In this document: positions 33,751 to 40,539 of the stretch, in pieces | How the letters are laid out: every line of letters starts with the position of its first letter | Numbering within the stretch: the stretch's first letter is position 1 | DNA from: Streptomyces shenzhenensis | GTDB lineage: Bacteria > Actinomycetota > Actinomycetes > Streptomycetales > Streptomycetaceae | Reading direction: 5' to 3' | Assembly: GCF_003688995.1 (NCBI RefSeq) | Contig: NZ_PENI01000055.1 | Location: 1-40,539 of the forward strand | DNA: 40,539 nt | The notes under the pieces: generated by a model | Database searches by the model: none | What the model saw: the letters and a program-made list of their open reading frames with translations, nothing else | What the model was told of the DNA's origin: nothing | Made by a program: the position numbers and the translations under genes

Positions 33751-34758
33751 ATGGCGACAGTCCCGACCGCCCTCGCCGGCCGCCACTTCCTCAAGGAGCT
33801 GGACTTCACCGAGGAGGAGTTCCGCGGCCTGATCGAGCTGGCCGCCGAGCTGAAGGCGGCCAAGCGGGCCGGGGCCGAGACACGGCACCTGACCGGCCGG
33901 AACATCGCTCTCGTCTTCGAGAAGACCTCGACCCGCACCCGCTGCGCGTTCGAGGTCGCGGCGGCCGACCAGGGCGCGCACACCACCTATCTGGACCCGG
34001 CCGGCTCACAGATCGGGCACAAGGAGTCCGTGAAGGACACCGCCCGGGTGCTCGGCCGGATGTACGACGCCATCGAGTACCGCGGCCACGGCCAGGGCGT
34101 CGTCGAGGAACTGGCCGCCCACGCCGGGGTCCCCGTCTACAACGGCCTCACCGACGAGTGGCACCCCACGCAGATGCTCGCCGACGTGCTCACCATGACC
34201 GAGCACAGCGACAAGCCGCTGACCGGGATCGCCTTCGCCTACCTCGGGGACGCCCGCTACAACATGGGCAACTCCTACCTGGTCACCGGCGCCCTGCTCG
34301 GCATGGACGTCCGCATCGTCGCCCCCCGGCTGCTGTGGCCGGACGAGACGATCATCGAGGTGGCCCGGCAGCTCGCCGGCGCCTCCGGCGCCCGGATCAC
34401 GCTCACCGACGACGTGAAGGAGGGCGTGCGCGGCGCCGACTTCATCGCCACCGACGTATGGGTGTCGATGGGTGAGCCCAAGGAGGTCTGGGACGAGCGC
34501 ATAGCGCTGCTCGGCCCGTACGCGGTGACCATGGACGTGCTGCGCGCCACCGGCAACCCGGACGTCAAGTTCCTGCACTGCCTGCCGGCCTTCCACGACC
34601 TCGGCACCGACGTCGGCCGCGAGATCCACGAGCGGCACGGGCTGACCGAGCTGGAGGTCACCGACGAGGTCTTCGAGTCCGAGCACTCCGTCGTCTTCGA
34701 CGAGGCGGAGAACCGAATGCACACGATCAAGGCAGTCCTGGTGGCCACCCTGGCCTGA
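33751..34758 (+). CDS. arcB: Ornithine carbamoyltransferase (probably catabolic)
   Basis: A 335-aa enzyme interconverting citrulline and phosphate with ornithine and carbamoyl-phosphate. The carbamoyl-phosphate motif is FEKTSTRTR (about 57-65), the second is GRMYDAIEYRGH / HPTQMLAD, and the ornithine loop HCLPAFHD (about 271-278). ATG 33751 has GGAG 8 nt upstream. The 335-aa length and adjacency to arcA favour the catabolic form, although the anabolic gene argF cannot be excluded on sequence alone. A separate control patch precedes the gene, so it may also be transcribed independently of arcA. Confidence 0.93.
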   Translation: MATVPTALAGRHFLKELDFTEEEFRGLIELAAELKAAKRAGAETRHLTGRNIALVFEKTSTRTRCAFEVAAADQGAHTTYLDPAGSQIGHKESVKDTARVLGRMYDAIEYRGHGQGVVEELAAHAGVPVYNGLTDEWHPTQMLADVLTMTEHSDKPLTGIAFAYLGDARYNMGNSYLVTGALLGMDVRIVAPRLLWPDETIIEVARQLAGASGARITLTDDVKEGVRGADFIATDVWVSMGEPKEVWDERIALLGPYAVTMDVLRATGNPDVKFLHCLPAFHDLGTDVGREIHERHGLTELEVTDEVFESEHSVVFDEAENRMHTIKAVLVATLA

Positions 34759-34814
34759 CGTGCGCGGGGTGCGCGAGCGCCCGGGTCACCGCCGCCAGGG
34801 CCGCTGTCTGGCTC

Positions 34815-34832
34815 GCCCGTCCCCTGACGGGC
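34815..34832 (+). terminator. Hairpin after ornithine carbamoyltransferase
   Basis: GCCCGTC (34815-34821), loop CCCT, GACGGGC (34826-34832), then TCGTCGTGTG. It lies 56 bp beyond the stop. The remaining spacer to 34952 has no gene. Confidence 0.5.
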
Positions 34833-34952
34833 TCGTCGTGTGCGGCTTCGCCTCGCTGGACGCCGTGCTGACGCTGTGCGCCATCGGCGCGCTCCACGAG
34901 ACGGACCGGCCGTACGGCCGCCCGCGCTCCGTCGGGTCGGCCGCGCCGGAAG

Positions 34953-35405
34953 TCATGTCCGGCGCCGCTGGCGCGGTACCGCGGGCAGTCTGAACCACAC
35001 CGCCTTGCCCGACTCGGTGGGGCGGTGACCGCAGGACGAGCTGAGGGTCCGGATCAGCAGCAGCCCGCGCCCGCCCTCCTGCCACACATCGGGCTCCTCG
35101 ACGGTCGGATGGGTCAGGCTGCCGGGCGGCGCCGGGTCCGGATCGTGCACCTCGACCTGGCAGCCGGACGGCCGCACCTCCACCACCAGCTCGATCGGGC
35201 CCCGCCCGGCGGTGTGCTCCACCGCGTTGGCGACCAGCTCCGCCGTCAGCAGCTCCGCGGTGTCGCGGTCGGCCATGTGCTCCAGCTCCGCGAGGGCGCT
35301 GCGGACCAGGGCACGGGCGACCGGCACCGCCGCGGTGGTGTGCGGCAGCGCTATGCGCCAGGAGGCTGAGGCGGAGGGGCGTTCGTGCACGGTGGGTCCG
35401 TTCAT
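34953..35405 (-). CDS. RsbW-like ATP-binding protein (stand-alone HATPase)
   Basis: A 150-aa GHKL-ATPase of the anti-sigma-factor/serine-kinase type that is very numerous in Streptomyces. N box ELLTAELVANAVEHTAG, G1 EVHDPDPAPP, and G2 EGGRGLLLIRTLSSSCGHRPTESGKAVWFRL are clear. Start ATG 35405 (MNGPTVHERP) fits the family; a 17-codon upstream extension has no signal. No anti-anti-sigma (STAS) or sigma gene is adjacent, so its partner is unknown. Confidence 0.88.
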   Translation of the reverse strand: MNGPTVHERPSASASWRIALPHTTAAVPVARALVRSALAELEHMADRDTAELLTAELVANAVEHTAGRGPIELVVEVRPSGCQVEVHDPDPAPPGSLTHPTVEEPDVWQEGGRGLLLIRTLSSSCGHRPTESGKAVWFRLPAVPRQRRRT

Positions 35406-35707
35406 GGAGCAGGCTGTCCTGCCCGCAACCTTAGAAAGGGTACGGGGCCCGACCACAGAGGCCCTGGACGGGTACCGCTCGGGACTTTCGGCCCGACATC
35501 AGGCGGCTTACCCGGGCCGACGGCCCGCGTCGCACCTCCGCTCACGTTGTTACCGCCCCATTGACGAGCCGTGACCGACGTGGCCGGATCCGGCGGGTCC
35601 CCACGGCCCGGTCTGTCGCGCTCTTATGACGGTAGTCAGAATTCGGTGATAGCTTCATGGGGTAGCGCTACGTGAGGAACCGTCCGCGCCCGAGGAGGCC
35701 GCACCTC
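35406..35707 (+). other. Divergent promoter region upstream of the enoyl-CoA hydratase operon
   Basis: No gene. A candidate promoter for the hydratase operon is ATGACG (35626-35631), 18 bp, TAGCTT (35650-35655). A perfect GTAGCGCTAC palindrome (35662-35671) sits at the predicted transcription start and may be an operator. GAGGAGG at 35692-35698 is the ribosome site. The promoter of the RsbW-like gene must lie near 35405-35460 (TAAGGT on the minus strand), not resolved. Confidence 0.45.
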
Positions 35708-36535
35708 ATGAGCCCCTTCACCGGCTCCGCCGCCCGCACCACGACCTGGGAACACCTCGGAGTCGACCGCACCGACGGCATCGCCACCGTCACCCTCGCC
35801 CGCCCCGAGAAGCTGAACGCGCTCACCTTCGGCGCCTACGCCGACCTGCGCGACCTGCTCGCCGAACTGTCCCGCGAGCGGTCCGTGCGCGCCCTGGTGC
35901 TGGCCGGCGAGGGCCGCGGCTTCTGCTCGGGCGGCGACGTCGACGAGATCATCGGTGCCACCCTCGCCCTGGACACCGCTCAGCTACTCGACTTCAACCG
36001 GATGACCGGCCAGGTCGTACGGGCCGTACGGGAGTGCCCGTTCCCGGTGATCGCGGCGGTGCACGGCGTGGCGGCCGGGGCCGGAGCCGTGCTGGCGCTC
36101 GCGGCCGACTTCCGCGTGGCCGACCCGAGCGCCCGCTTCGCCTTCCTGTTCACCCGCGTCGGACTGTCCGGCGGCGACATGGGTGCCGCCTATCTGCTGC
36201 CCCGGGTCGTCGGCCTCGGCCATGCCACCCGGCTGCTCATGCTGGGCGAGCCGGTGCGGGCCCCCGAGGCCGAGCGGATCGGCCTGATCAGCGAGCTGAC
36301 CGAGGAGGGCCGCGCCGACGCGGCGGCAGGGGCCCTCGCCCGCCGGCTGGCCGCCGGCCCGGCCCTGGCCCACGCACAGACCAAGGCGCTGCTCACCGCC
36401 GAACTCGACATGCCGCTGGCGGCGTCGGTGGAACTGGACGCGGCGACCCAGGCGCTGCTGATGAACAGCGAGGACTACGCGGAGTTCCACGCGGCCTTCA
36501 CCGAGAAGCGCCCGCCGAAATGGCGGGGGAGGTGA
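35708..36535 (+). CDS. Enoyl-CoA hydratase/isomerase (crotonase) family protein
   Basis: A 275-aa crotonase-fold enzyme acting on an acyl-CoA ester. ATG 35708 with GAGGAGG 9 nt upstream. Oxyanion-hole segments: ARPEKLNALTFGAYADL and GEGRGFCSGGDVDEI; GVAAGAGAVLALAADFRVAD and the later LSGGDMGAAYLLPRVVGLGHATRLLML. Where mitochondrial crotonase has two catalytic Glu, the second region reads LSGGDMG with Asp, so the reaction may differ from plain hydration. It is coupled to the downstream aromatic-CoA hydroxylase (next ATG 2 bp after the stop), which points to catabolism of an aromatic acid through CoA thioesters. Confidence 0.88.
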   Translation: MSPFTGSAARTTTWEHLGVDRTDGIATVTLARPEKLNALTFGAYADLRDLLAELSRERSVRALVLAGEGRGFCSGGDVDEIIGATLALDTAQLLDFNRMTGQVVRAVRECPFPVIAAVHGVAAGAGAVLALAADFRVADPSARFAFLFTRVGLSGGDMGAAYLLPRVVGLGHATRLLMLGEPVRAPEAERIGLISELTEEGRADAAAGALARRLAAGPALAHAQTKALLTAELDMPLAASVELDAATQALLMNSEDYAEFHAAFTEKRPPKWRGR

Positions 36536-36537
36536 GC

Positions 36538-38925
36538 ATGCGGGACGGTCACCGTCCGGCCGACGCGCGCATGCCGGCCGAAGGGGCGCGGCCGGCCACC
36601 GGCAACCCGCAGCCGCCCGGGTCGACCGGCCGGCCCCGGCGCATCGCGGTCATCGGCGGCGGCCCCGGCGGCCTGTACGCCGCGGCCCTCCTCAAGCGGC
36701 TCGACCCGGGACGGCACATCACCGTCTGGGAACGCAACGCCCCCGACGACACCTTCGGCTTCGGCGTCGTCCTCTCCGACGAGACGCTCGGCGGCATCGA
36801 ACACGCCGATCCGGTGGTCCACGCGGCCCTGCAACGGGAGTTCGTCCGCTGGGACGACATCGACATCGTCCACCGGCACACCCGCCACACCTCCGGAGGC
36901 CATGGCTTCGCCGCCCTCGGCAGGCGGCGGCTCCTGGAGATCCTGCACGAACGGTGCCGCTCCCTCGGCGTCGATCTGCGCTTCCGCAGCGAGGCACCGT
37001 ACCCGGCCTGGCTCGCGGAGGCGTACGACCTGGTCATCGCCGCCGACGGTGTGCACAGCACCACCCGTGAGACCTACGCCCATATGTTCCGGCCCCATGT
37101 GGCCGACCACCGGTGCCGCTATATCTGGCTCGCCGCCGACTTCGCCTTCGACGCCTTCCGCTTCGAGATCGCCGAGACCGAGCACGGGGTCATGCAGTTG
37201 CACGGCTACCCCTTCGCGGCCGACGCGTCCACGGTGATCGTCGAGATGCGCGAGGAGGTGTGGCGGGCCGCCGGCTTCGACGGACTCGGCGAACAGGAAT
37301 CCGTCGAGCGCTGCGCCAAGATCTTCGCGGCCGCGCTCGGCGGACGGCCGCTGCGCTCCCACAGGTCCGCTTGGACCACCTTCCGTACGGTCGTCAACGA
37401 ACACTGGTCGCACGGCAACGTCGTCCTGCTCGGCGACGCCGCCCACACCGCCCACTTCTCCATCGGCTCCGGCACCAAGCTCGCCGTCGAGGACGCCCTG
37501 GCCCTGGCCGCCTGCCTGACCGAGCACCCCACGACGGCCGGGGCGCTCGCCGCCTACGAGGCCGAGCGCCGACCCGTCGTCGCCTCCACCCAGCGCGCCG
37601 CCCGCGCCAGCCTGGAGTGGTTCGAGGACCTCGGCCGGTACCTCGACCAGCCGCCCCGCCAGTTCGCCTTCAACCTGCTCACCCGCAGCCGCCGCGTCAC
37701 CCACGACAACCTGCGGCTGCGTGACGCCCGCTTCACCGAGGCCGTGGAACGCGAGTTCGGCTGCCCGCCGGGCACGCCGCCGATGTTCACCCGGTTCCGG
37801 CTGCGCGGGCTGACCCTGCGCAACCGGGTCGTCGTCTCACCCATGGACATGTACTCGGCCACCGACGGCGTCCCCGGCGACTTCCACCTCGTCCACCTGG
37901 GCGCCCGCGCCCTCGGCGGGGCCGGCCTGCTGATGACCGAGATGGTGTGCGTGAGCGCCGAAGGGCGGATCACTCCCGGCTGCACCGGCCTCTACACCGG
38001 CAGGCAGGCCGAGGGCTGGCGGCGGATCACCGACTTCGTGCACGCGCAGGCGCCGGGCACCGCGATCGGCGTGCAGCTCGGCCACAGCGGGCGCAAGGGC
38101 TCCACCAGGCTGATGTGGGAGGGCATGGACGAGCCGCTGCCCGAGGGCAACTGGCCGCTCGTGGCCGCCTCCCCGCTGCCGTACAAGCCGGGCAGCCAGA
38201 CCCCGGGCCGGCTCTCCCGCGCCCGGCTGACCGACATCCGGGAGCAGTTCACGGCCGCCGCCTGGCGGGCCGCCCGGGCCGGCTTCGACCTGCTCGAACT
38301 GCACTGCGCGCACGGCTATCTGCTCTCCGGCTTCCTCTCGCCGCTCACCAACCGGCGCACCGACGGCTACGGCGGCCCGCTCGCGAACCGGCTGCGCTTC
38401 CCGCTGGAGGTCTTCGACGCGGTGCGCGGGGTGTGGCCCGAGGAGCGGCCCATGACCGTGCGCATCTCCGCCACCGACTGGGCCGACGGCGGGACCACGG
38501 CCGAGGACGCCGTGAAGATCGCCCGCGCCTTCGCCGCGCACGGCGCCGACGCGATCGACGTGTCGACCGGGCAGGTGGTGGCCGAAGAGCGGCCCGAGTT
38601 CGGACGGTCGTACCAGACGCCGTTCGCCGACCGCATCCGGCACGAGACCGGCGTCCCGGTGATCGCGGTCGGCGCGATCAGCTCCTGGGACGACGTCAAC
38701 TCCCTGATCCTGGCCGGGCGCACCGACCTGTGCGCGCTGGCCCGGCCGCATCTGTACGACCCGAACTGGACGCTGCACGCGGCGGCCGAGCAGGGCTACG
38801 AAGGTCCGGGCGCCGGCTGGCCCGCCCCCTACCGCGCGGGCAGCCGCCGTCCGCGGACCGGGCGCACGGACGCCCCCAAGCCACGGCTCACGCTGGAGAG
38901 CCGACCCGCGCCATGCCCGCGGTGA
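36538..38925 (+). CDS. Bifunctional salicylyl-CoA/anthraniloyl-CoA-type hydroxylase-oxidoreductase
   Basis: A 795-aa fusion. Residues 33-400 are an FAD monooxygenase: RRIAVIGGGPGGLYAAALLKR (dinucleotide site 40-45), FGFGVVLSDETLGG, VIAADGVHSTTRE (DG motif), VLLGDAAHTAHFSIGSGTKLAVEDA (GD motif). Residues from about 412 to the end are an old-yellow-enzyme FMN barrel: RLRGLTLRNRVVVSPMDMYSA, VQLGHSGRKGS, ELHCAHGYLLSGFLSPLTNRRTD, VIAVGAISSWDDVNSLI. The same fusion is known as salicylyl-CoA 5-hydroxylase (gentisyl-CoA route) and as 2-aminobenzoyl-CoA monooxygenase/reductase. ATG 36538 follows GGGAGG by 5 nt. The CoA ligase and a gentisate or ring-cleaving enzyme are not in the window. The 3' end overlaps cysN by 38 bp, tail to tail. 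Confidence 0.88.
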   Translation: MRDGHRPADARMPAEGARPATGNPQPPGSTGRPRRIAVIGGGPGGLYAAALLKRLDPGRHITVWERNAPDDTFGFGVVLSDETLGGIEHADPVVHAALQREFVRWDDIDIVHRHTRHTSGGHGFAALGRRRLLEILHERCRSLGVDLRFRSEAPYPAWLAEAYDLVIAADGVHSTTRETYAHMFRPHVADHRCRYIWLAADFAFDAFRFEIAETEHGVMQLHGYPFAADASTVIVEMREEVWRAAGFDGLGEQESVERCAKIFAAALGGRPLRSHRSAWTTFRTVVNEHWSHGNVVLLGDAAHTAHFSIGSGTKLAVEDALALAACLTEHPTTAGALAAYEAERRPVVASTQRAARASLEWFEDLGRYLDQPPRQFAFNLLTRSRRVTHDNLRLRDARFTEAVEREFGCPPGTPPMFTRFRLRGLTLRNRVVVSPMDMYSATDGVPGDFHLVHLGARALGGAGLLMTEMVCVSAEGRITPGCTGLYTGRQAEGWRRITDFVHAQAPGTAIGVQLGHSGRKGSTRLMWEGMDEPLPEGNWPLVAASPLPYKPGSQTPGRLSRARLTDIREQFTAAAWRAARAGFDLLELHCAHGYLLSGFLSPLTNRRTDGYGGPLANRLRFPLEVFDAVRGVWPEERPMTVRISATDWADGGTTAEDAVKIARAFAAHGADAIDVSTGQVVAEERPEFGRSYQTPFADRIRHETGVPVIAVGAISSWDDVNSLILAGRTDLCALARPHLYDPNWTLHAAAEQGYEGPGAGWPAPYRAGSRRPRTGRTDAPKPRLTLESRPAPCPR

Positions 38926-40105
38926 GCGTGGCGCCGTCCGCCGGGTCGATCAGGATGAACGCGCCGGTGCGGCGGGAGACGGCGTAGTCGTCGAGGGCGA
39001 GCGGCTCCGCCGTGCGCAGGGTGATCCGGCCCAGGTCGTTCGCGGACAGCTCGGTCGCGTCCCCGAGGGACTCGACGACCGCCCGCACGGTCCGGGTGGT
39101 GTGCTTGAGCAGCACCCGGTCACCGGTGCGCAGCGGGCGGTCGGCGAGATGGCAGACGGCCGCCGTGACGTTCCGGGTGAGCGCGGGCGCGTCGACGCCC
39201 GCGGAGATCAGATCGCCGCGGGAGACGTCCCGCTGGTCGGCCAGGCACAGGCCGATCGACTGCGGCGCGTGGGCCGCGGCTACCTCCTCGCCCAGCACGT
39301 CGATCGCGGTGATCTCGGAGGTGGCGCCCGAGGGGTGGACGGTCACCCGGTCGCCCACGCGCAGCGCGCCGGACACCAACTGCCCGGCGTAACGGCGGAC
39401 GTCGCCGTGCCGGATGACGTACTGGACCGGGAAGCGGGCCGGGGCGTCGGCCGGGTCCGCGGTGACCGGGACCGTCTCCAGGAACTCCAGCAGGGCCGGG
39501 CCGGTGTACCAGTCCATGGCGGCGGAGCGCTCCACCACGTTGTCGCCGACCAGCGCCGACACCGGGATCGGGGTGAACGACGGCAGACCCAGCTCGGCCG
39601 CGTGGCCCGCGAAGTCCGCGACGATGCGGTCGAACTCCGGCTCCTGGTAGTCGACGAGGTCCATCTTGTTGACGGCGAGGACGACGTGGGGGACGCGGAG
39701 GAGGGTGGCGATGGCGGCGTGGCGGCGGGTCTGTTCGACGATGCCGTTGCGGGCGTCGACGAGGATGATGGTGAGTTCGGCGGTGGAGGCGCCGGTGACC
39801 ATGTTGCGGGTGTACTGCACGTGGCCGGGGGTGTCGGCGAGGATGAAGCGGCGGTGGGGGGTGGCGAAGTAGCGGTAGGCGACGTCGATGGTGATGCCTT
39901 GTTCGCGTTCGGCGCGGAGTCCGTCGGTGAGCAGGGCGAGGTCGGGGGTGTGTTGTCCGCGGTCGGCGGAGGCGCGTTCGACGGCTTCGAGTTGGTCGGT
40001 GAGGACCGATTTGGAGTCGTGCAGCAGGCGGCCGACGAGCGTCGACTTGCCGTCGTCGACCGAGCCTGCCGTCGCGAAGCGCAGGGTGTCGGTGGTCGTG
40101 GTCAT
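38888..40105 (-). CDS. cysN: Sulfate adenylyltransferase large (GTPase) subunit
   Basis: A 405-aa EF-Tu-like GTPase that drives APS synthesis from ATP and sulfate with CysD. G1 is GSVDDGKST (14-22), G3 DTPGHVQYTRNM (about 92-103), G4 NKMD (about 147-150), and the switch region EREQGITIDVAYRYF is present. Two beta-barrel domains follow (VIRHGDVRRYAGQLVSG, RDVSRGDLISA). No APS kinase domain is fused. It is somewhat short relative to many CysN proteins. ATG 40105 is 1 bp after the cysD stop; the two are co-transcribed in the order cysD-cysN. Confidence 0.96.
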   Translation of the reverse strand: MTTTTDTLRFATAGSVDDGKSTLVGRLLHDSKSVLTDQLEAVERASADRGQHTPDLALLTDGLRAEREQGITIDVAYRYFATPHRRFILADTPGHVQYTRNMVTGASTAELTIILVDARNGIVEQTRRHAAIATLLRVPHVVLAVNKMDLVDYQEPEFDRIVADFAGHAAELGLPSFTPIPVSALVGDNVVERSAAMDWYTGPALLEFLETVPVTADPADAPARFPVQYVIRHGDVRRYAGQLVSGALRVGDRVTVHPSGATSEITAIDVLGEEVAAAHAPQSIGLCLADQRDVSRGDLISAGVDAPALTRNVTAAVCHLADRPLRTGDRVLLKHTTRTVRAVVESLGDATELSANDLGRITLRTAEPLALDDYAVSRRTGAFILIDPADGATLTAGMARVGSPA

Positions 40106-40106
40106 G

Positions 40107-40539
40107 CTAGAAGTACCCCTCGCGCTTGCGGTCTTCCATCGCGGCCTCGGAGAGTTTGTCGTCGGCGCGGGTGGCGCCGCGTTCGGTGAGGCGGGAGGCG
40201 GCGATCTCGGTGATCACTTTGTCGATGGTGTCGGCGTCGGAGTCGACGGCTCCGGTGCAGGACATGTCGCCGACGGTGCGGTAGCGGACCTGTCGTTTCT
40301 CCACGTGCTCGCCGTCCTTCGGGCCGCCCCACTCGCCCGCCGTCAGCCACATGCCGTCCCGCCGGAACACCTCACGGTGATGGGCGTAGTAGATGGCCGG
40401 CAGCTCGATCCGCTCGCGGGCGATGTACTGCCAGACGTCGAGTTCGGTCCAGTTGGAGAGGGGGAAGACGCGGACGTGTTCGCCGGGTGCGTGGCGGCCG
40501 TTGTAGAGGTTCCAGAGTTCGGGGCGTTGGCGGCGGGGG
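40107..40539 (-). CDS. cysD: Sulfate adenylyltransferase small subunit, C-terminal part (5' truncated)
   Basis: The window ends inside the gene. The visible 143 codons read RRQRPELWNLYNGRHAPGEH, VRVFPLSNWTELDVWQYIA, RERIELPAIYYAHHREVFRR, DGMWLTAGEW and end GATRADDKLSEAAMEDRKREGYF, which is the invariant CysD C-terminus of the PAPS-reductase-like ATP pyrophosphatase fold. CysD forms APS from sulfate and ATP, energised by CysN. Other cys genes (cysC, cysH) probably lie just beyond the right edge. Confidence 0.95.
   Translation of the reverse strand, partial: PRRQRPELWNLYNGRHAPGEHVRVFPLSNWTELDVWQYIARERIELPAIYYAHHREVFRRDGMWLTAGEWGGPKDGEHVEKRQVRYRTVGDMSCTGAVDSDADTIDKVITEIAASRLTERGATRADDKLSEAAMEDRKREGYF

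Noticed and set aside
34759..34952. Small plus-strand open frame after ornithine carbamoyltransferase
   Set aside because: No ribosome site or family resemblance, and it runs into the 3' end of the RsbW-like gene on the other strand; the region is better read as a terminator-containing spacer.

Overview
The window is about 40.5 kb of very GC-rich, high-GC3 actinobacterial DNA, almost certainly Streptomyces or a close relative. Support for this: pervasive GTG starts and overlapping ATGA/GTGA gene junctions; families typical of streptomycetes (DUF3040, SAM-dependent methyltransferase family 19, PucR-like regulators, a SepF paralogue, a stand-alone RsbW-like ATPase); and intergenic elements of the kind scattered through Streptomyces genomes (core GGGGCGCGGGGAACTGCGCG). 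No tRNA, rRNA, CRISPR array, insertion sequence or phage gene is visible. The window cuts kdpC at the left edge and cysD at the right edge.

Layout. 1-13.4 kb is an ion-homeostasis neighbourhood: the end of kdpC, a lone FAD-domain protein, a fatty-acid desaturase, a SAM methyltransferase, three CPA2-type cation/proton antiporters (4344, 8284 and 10929-12194), a NarL-type two-component system, a DUF3040 protein, a PucR-like regulator, and a KhtT-like RCK_C subunit paired with the third antiporter. 13.4-18.4 kb is the methylmalonyl-CoA mutase operon mutA-mutB-meaB. 18.5-21.6 kb holds a divergent MarR/YceI pair with two matching operators, then a polytopic membrane protein; the convergent 3' ends of yceI and that gene have been tandemly duplicated. 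21.8-25 kb has a SepF-like protein, a RecF/SMC-like ATPase translationally coupled to a MazG-like pyrophosphohydrolase, and two small proteins of unknown function. 25.1-32.4 kb is an RNA-repair region: an LLM flavin oxidoreductase, hen1 and pnkp (ATGA-coupled), facing a convergent operon of an SPFH/band-7 protein and an NAD-kinase-like protein. 32.4-34.8 kb encodes arginine deiminase and ornithine carbamoyltransferase. 35-38.9 kb holds an anti-sigma-type ATPase and an enoyl-CoA hydratase / salicylyl-CoA 5-hydroxylase pair. 38.9-40.5 kb is the sulfate-activation pair cysD-cysN.

Most notable signals. (1) A 383-bp inverted repeat with 380/383 identities (three silent differences) inside two otherwise diverged antiporter genes: a recent gene-conversion tract and potential inversion substrate. 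(2) The Hen1-Pnkp RNA-repair operon facing an SPFH + NAD-kinase-like operon, whose promoter is covered by two copies of TCGTC-N5-GACGA, 34 bp apart. (3) A tandem duplication of the yceI/membrane-protein gene junction in which both duplicated gene ends keep their frames and stop codons. (4) Two TCCAAATTTGGA-type operators, 33 bp apart, bracketing a good promoter between marR and yceI.

All family calls are made by eye from translated sequence and motifs; no database search was run.
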